DNA from: Gammaproteobacteria bacterium
GTDB taxonomy: Bacteria; Pseudomonadota; Gammaproteobacteria; Steroidobacterales; Steroidobacteraceae
NCBI GenBank assembly: GCA_005877705.1
Contig: VBNY01000216.1
Location: 1 to 6,554 of the forward strand
Length of the DNA: 6,554 nucleotides
Direction: 5' to 3'
Positions 5,380 through 6,554 of this stretch are shown one piece after another. A program made the translations under genes and the position numbers. Every line of letters starts with the position of its first letter. Position 1 is the stretch's first letter. The notes under the pieces were generated by a model, which saw nothing but the letters and a program-made list of their open reading frames with translations, was not told the origin of the DNA and did not search any database.

Positions 5380-6554
5380 TCAGCGCAGCTCGTGGATACG
5401 TTCGGCCGTAATCGCCGATGGCTGGGCTCCGAAGCGCGCCGTGACATAGTTGGCGACCGCCGCGATCTCGCGATCGCTGTACGCCGCGCCGAAAGCCGGC
5501 ATGAGGAGCACTCGATCGGCAGCATGCCACTGTGAGCCGCGCAGCACCACCTGTGCCACATTCATTGCAGTCGGGTCATTTACCGCGCGTGCACCGGTCA
5601 AGGTTGCGACCGGCGCGAGCAGGCTCACGCCCGTCCAGCTGTGGCAACTTGCGCAGACGCCCTCGAATACCTGCATGCCCAGAGTGTCGGCGCTCGCCGC
5701 GCGGATTTGCTTCGGTTCCGGCGATGCGGGCGACTGGTTCGGCGGCGGCAGATCCGGCGTACTGATGGGCGGCACGCTGCGCAAGTAGACAGCCAGCGCG
5801 TGTAGATCCCCAGGCGTCAGTTTGGACAGGCTCAACGCCACGGCCTCGGCCATCGGACCGGAGGCCGTCCCACGGCCCGTCGCGTGGCCGGTCGACAGGT
5901 ATTCGGCGAGCTCGGTCTCGCTCCAGCCCCCGATGCCGGAAGCCTGGTCCATCGTGATGTTGTAGGCGCGCCAGCCGTCGGCGATGGCGCCGGCAAACTT
6001 GTGCCCGTTGTCGAGTGCCTGCAGGGCATTGCGCGGGGTGTGACAGTCGCCGCAGTGACCCAATCCTTCGACCAGGTATGCGCCGCGGTTCCACTCCGGA
6101 CTGCGGTCGGCGGCGGGCCGGAAGCGTTCGTTGGGGTTGAACAGCGATGACCACACGGACATCAGCCAGCGCTGATTGAATGGAAACGCGAGCGTGTTGT
6201 CCGGCGGCGTGCTGCGCACCGGCGCCAGCGTCAGCAAATAGGCCTTGATGGCCAGCACATCCTCATCGGTGAGGTAGGTGTAGGCGGCGTAGGGGAACGC
6301 GGGATACAGTCTGGTGCCGTCGCGGCTCACACCCTGGTGCAGGGCTCTCAGGAAGTCGGCGTCGCTCCATGCGCCGATGCCCGTCTGCGCATCCGGCGTG
6401 ATGTTCGGCGAATACAGCGTGCCGAAGGCTGTCTTGAACGCGCGACCTCCGGCGAACGCCCTGCCGCCCTCGGCGGTGTGGCAAGCTTCGCAGTCGGCGG
6501 CGTCAGTCAGATAGCGCCCGCGCGAGACCGCATCAGTTGCGTTGAGGTCCGTCG
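5380..6554 (-). CDS. Triheme cytochrome c, dehydrogenase electron-transfer subunit type (5' end outside window)
   Basis: The reading frame enters from the right edge and ends at TGA 5380, giving 390 visible residues. Three c-type heme sites are present: CEACH (visible residues 21-25), CGDCH (167-171) and CASCH (300-304). This is the three-domain layout of the cytochrome c subunits that accept electrons from membrane-associated alcohol, gluconate, sorbitol or GMC-type dehydrogenases and pass them to the respiratory chain. Family blocks include LYSPNITPDAQTGIGAWSD, RDGTRLYPAFPY, LTDEDVLAIKAYL, YNIT and GIGGWSETELAEYLSTG. Met ligands are likely at GPM (Met234) for heme 2 and MPAFG (Met351) for heme 3. 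The matching place in domain 1 reads YPAFPY without Met. The signal peptide and any dehydrogenase partner lie beyond the window. The substrate cannot be told from this subunit alone. Confidence 0.93.
   Translation of the reverse strand, partial: TDLNATDAVSRGRYLTDAADCEACHTAEGGRAFAGGRAFKTAFGTLYSPNITPDAQTGIGAWSDADFLRALHQGVSRDGTRLYPAFPYAAYTYLTDEDVLAIKAYLLTLAPVRSTPPDNTLAFPFNQRWLMSVWSSLFNPNERFRPAADRSPEWNRGAYLVEGLGHCGDCHTPRNALQALDNGHKFAGAIADGWRAYNITMDQASGIGGWSETELAEYLSTGHATGRGTASGPMAEAVALSLSKLTPGDLHALAVYLRSVPPISTPDLPPPNQSPASPEPKQIRAASADTLGMQVFEGVCASCHSWTGVSLLAPVATLTGARAVNDPTAMNVAQVVLRGSQWHAADRVLLMPAFGAAYSDREIAAVANYVTARFGAQPSAITAERIHELR

Overview
The window is GC-rich bacterial chromosomal DNA. It looks like a proteobacterium, most likely a gammaproteobacterium. 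The reasons are an MltA-type outer-membrane murein lipoprotein, a tRNA-Ser with encoded CCA, a DUF1640/CCDC90-like protein and a YncE-like propeller beside a multiheme periplasmic cytochrome c. The lineage call is an inference from gene content, not a placement.

Left part (1-1915). A PhzF-family gene on the minus strand runs off the left edge. It is broken: its two halves lie in different frames, about 25-30 family residues seem to be missing at the junction, and the downstream frame has a TAG beside the junction. Divergent to it is an intact AlaX-type alanyl-tRNA editing protein (real start ATG 713, not TTG 695). It is followed by a small coiled-coil/one-TM protein of the DUF1640 type.

Middle part (1916-2936). 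This is the most unusual stretch: a compact leftward cluster of unknown role. It starts with a 22-codon ORF whose last codons carry a perfect Shine-Dalgarno (AAGGAGG) and whose stop overlaps the GTG of a 167-aa protein I do not recognise. That gene's TAA overlaps the first codon of a DUF4177-like domain in a GTAA junction where GTGA or ATGA would be normal, so the third gene has no canonical start at the expected place. A further 30-codon coding-like ORF lies upstream. The cluster converges on the DUF1640 gene, and an 8-bp perfect inverted repeat sits at the meeting point.

Right part (2937-6554). tRNA-Ser(UGA) is followed after only 18 nt by mltA (membrane-bound lytic murein transglycosylase A, a lipoprotein), so the two are probably co-transcribed. 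Convergent to mltA is a leftward pair: a c-type cytochrome with three CxxCH motifs (5' end beyond the window) and, 30 nt downstream, an exported YncE/YVTN-type beta-propeller. Both are periplasmic, and they probably belong to a dehydrogenase or electron-transfer operon whose other genes lie to the right.

I see no CRISPR array, insertion sequence, integrase or recognisable defence or toxin system. The best candidate for something undescribed is the translationally coupled cluster at 1943-2704.
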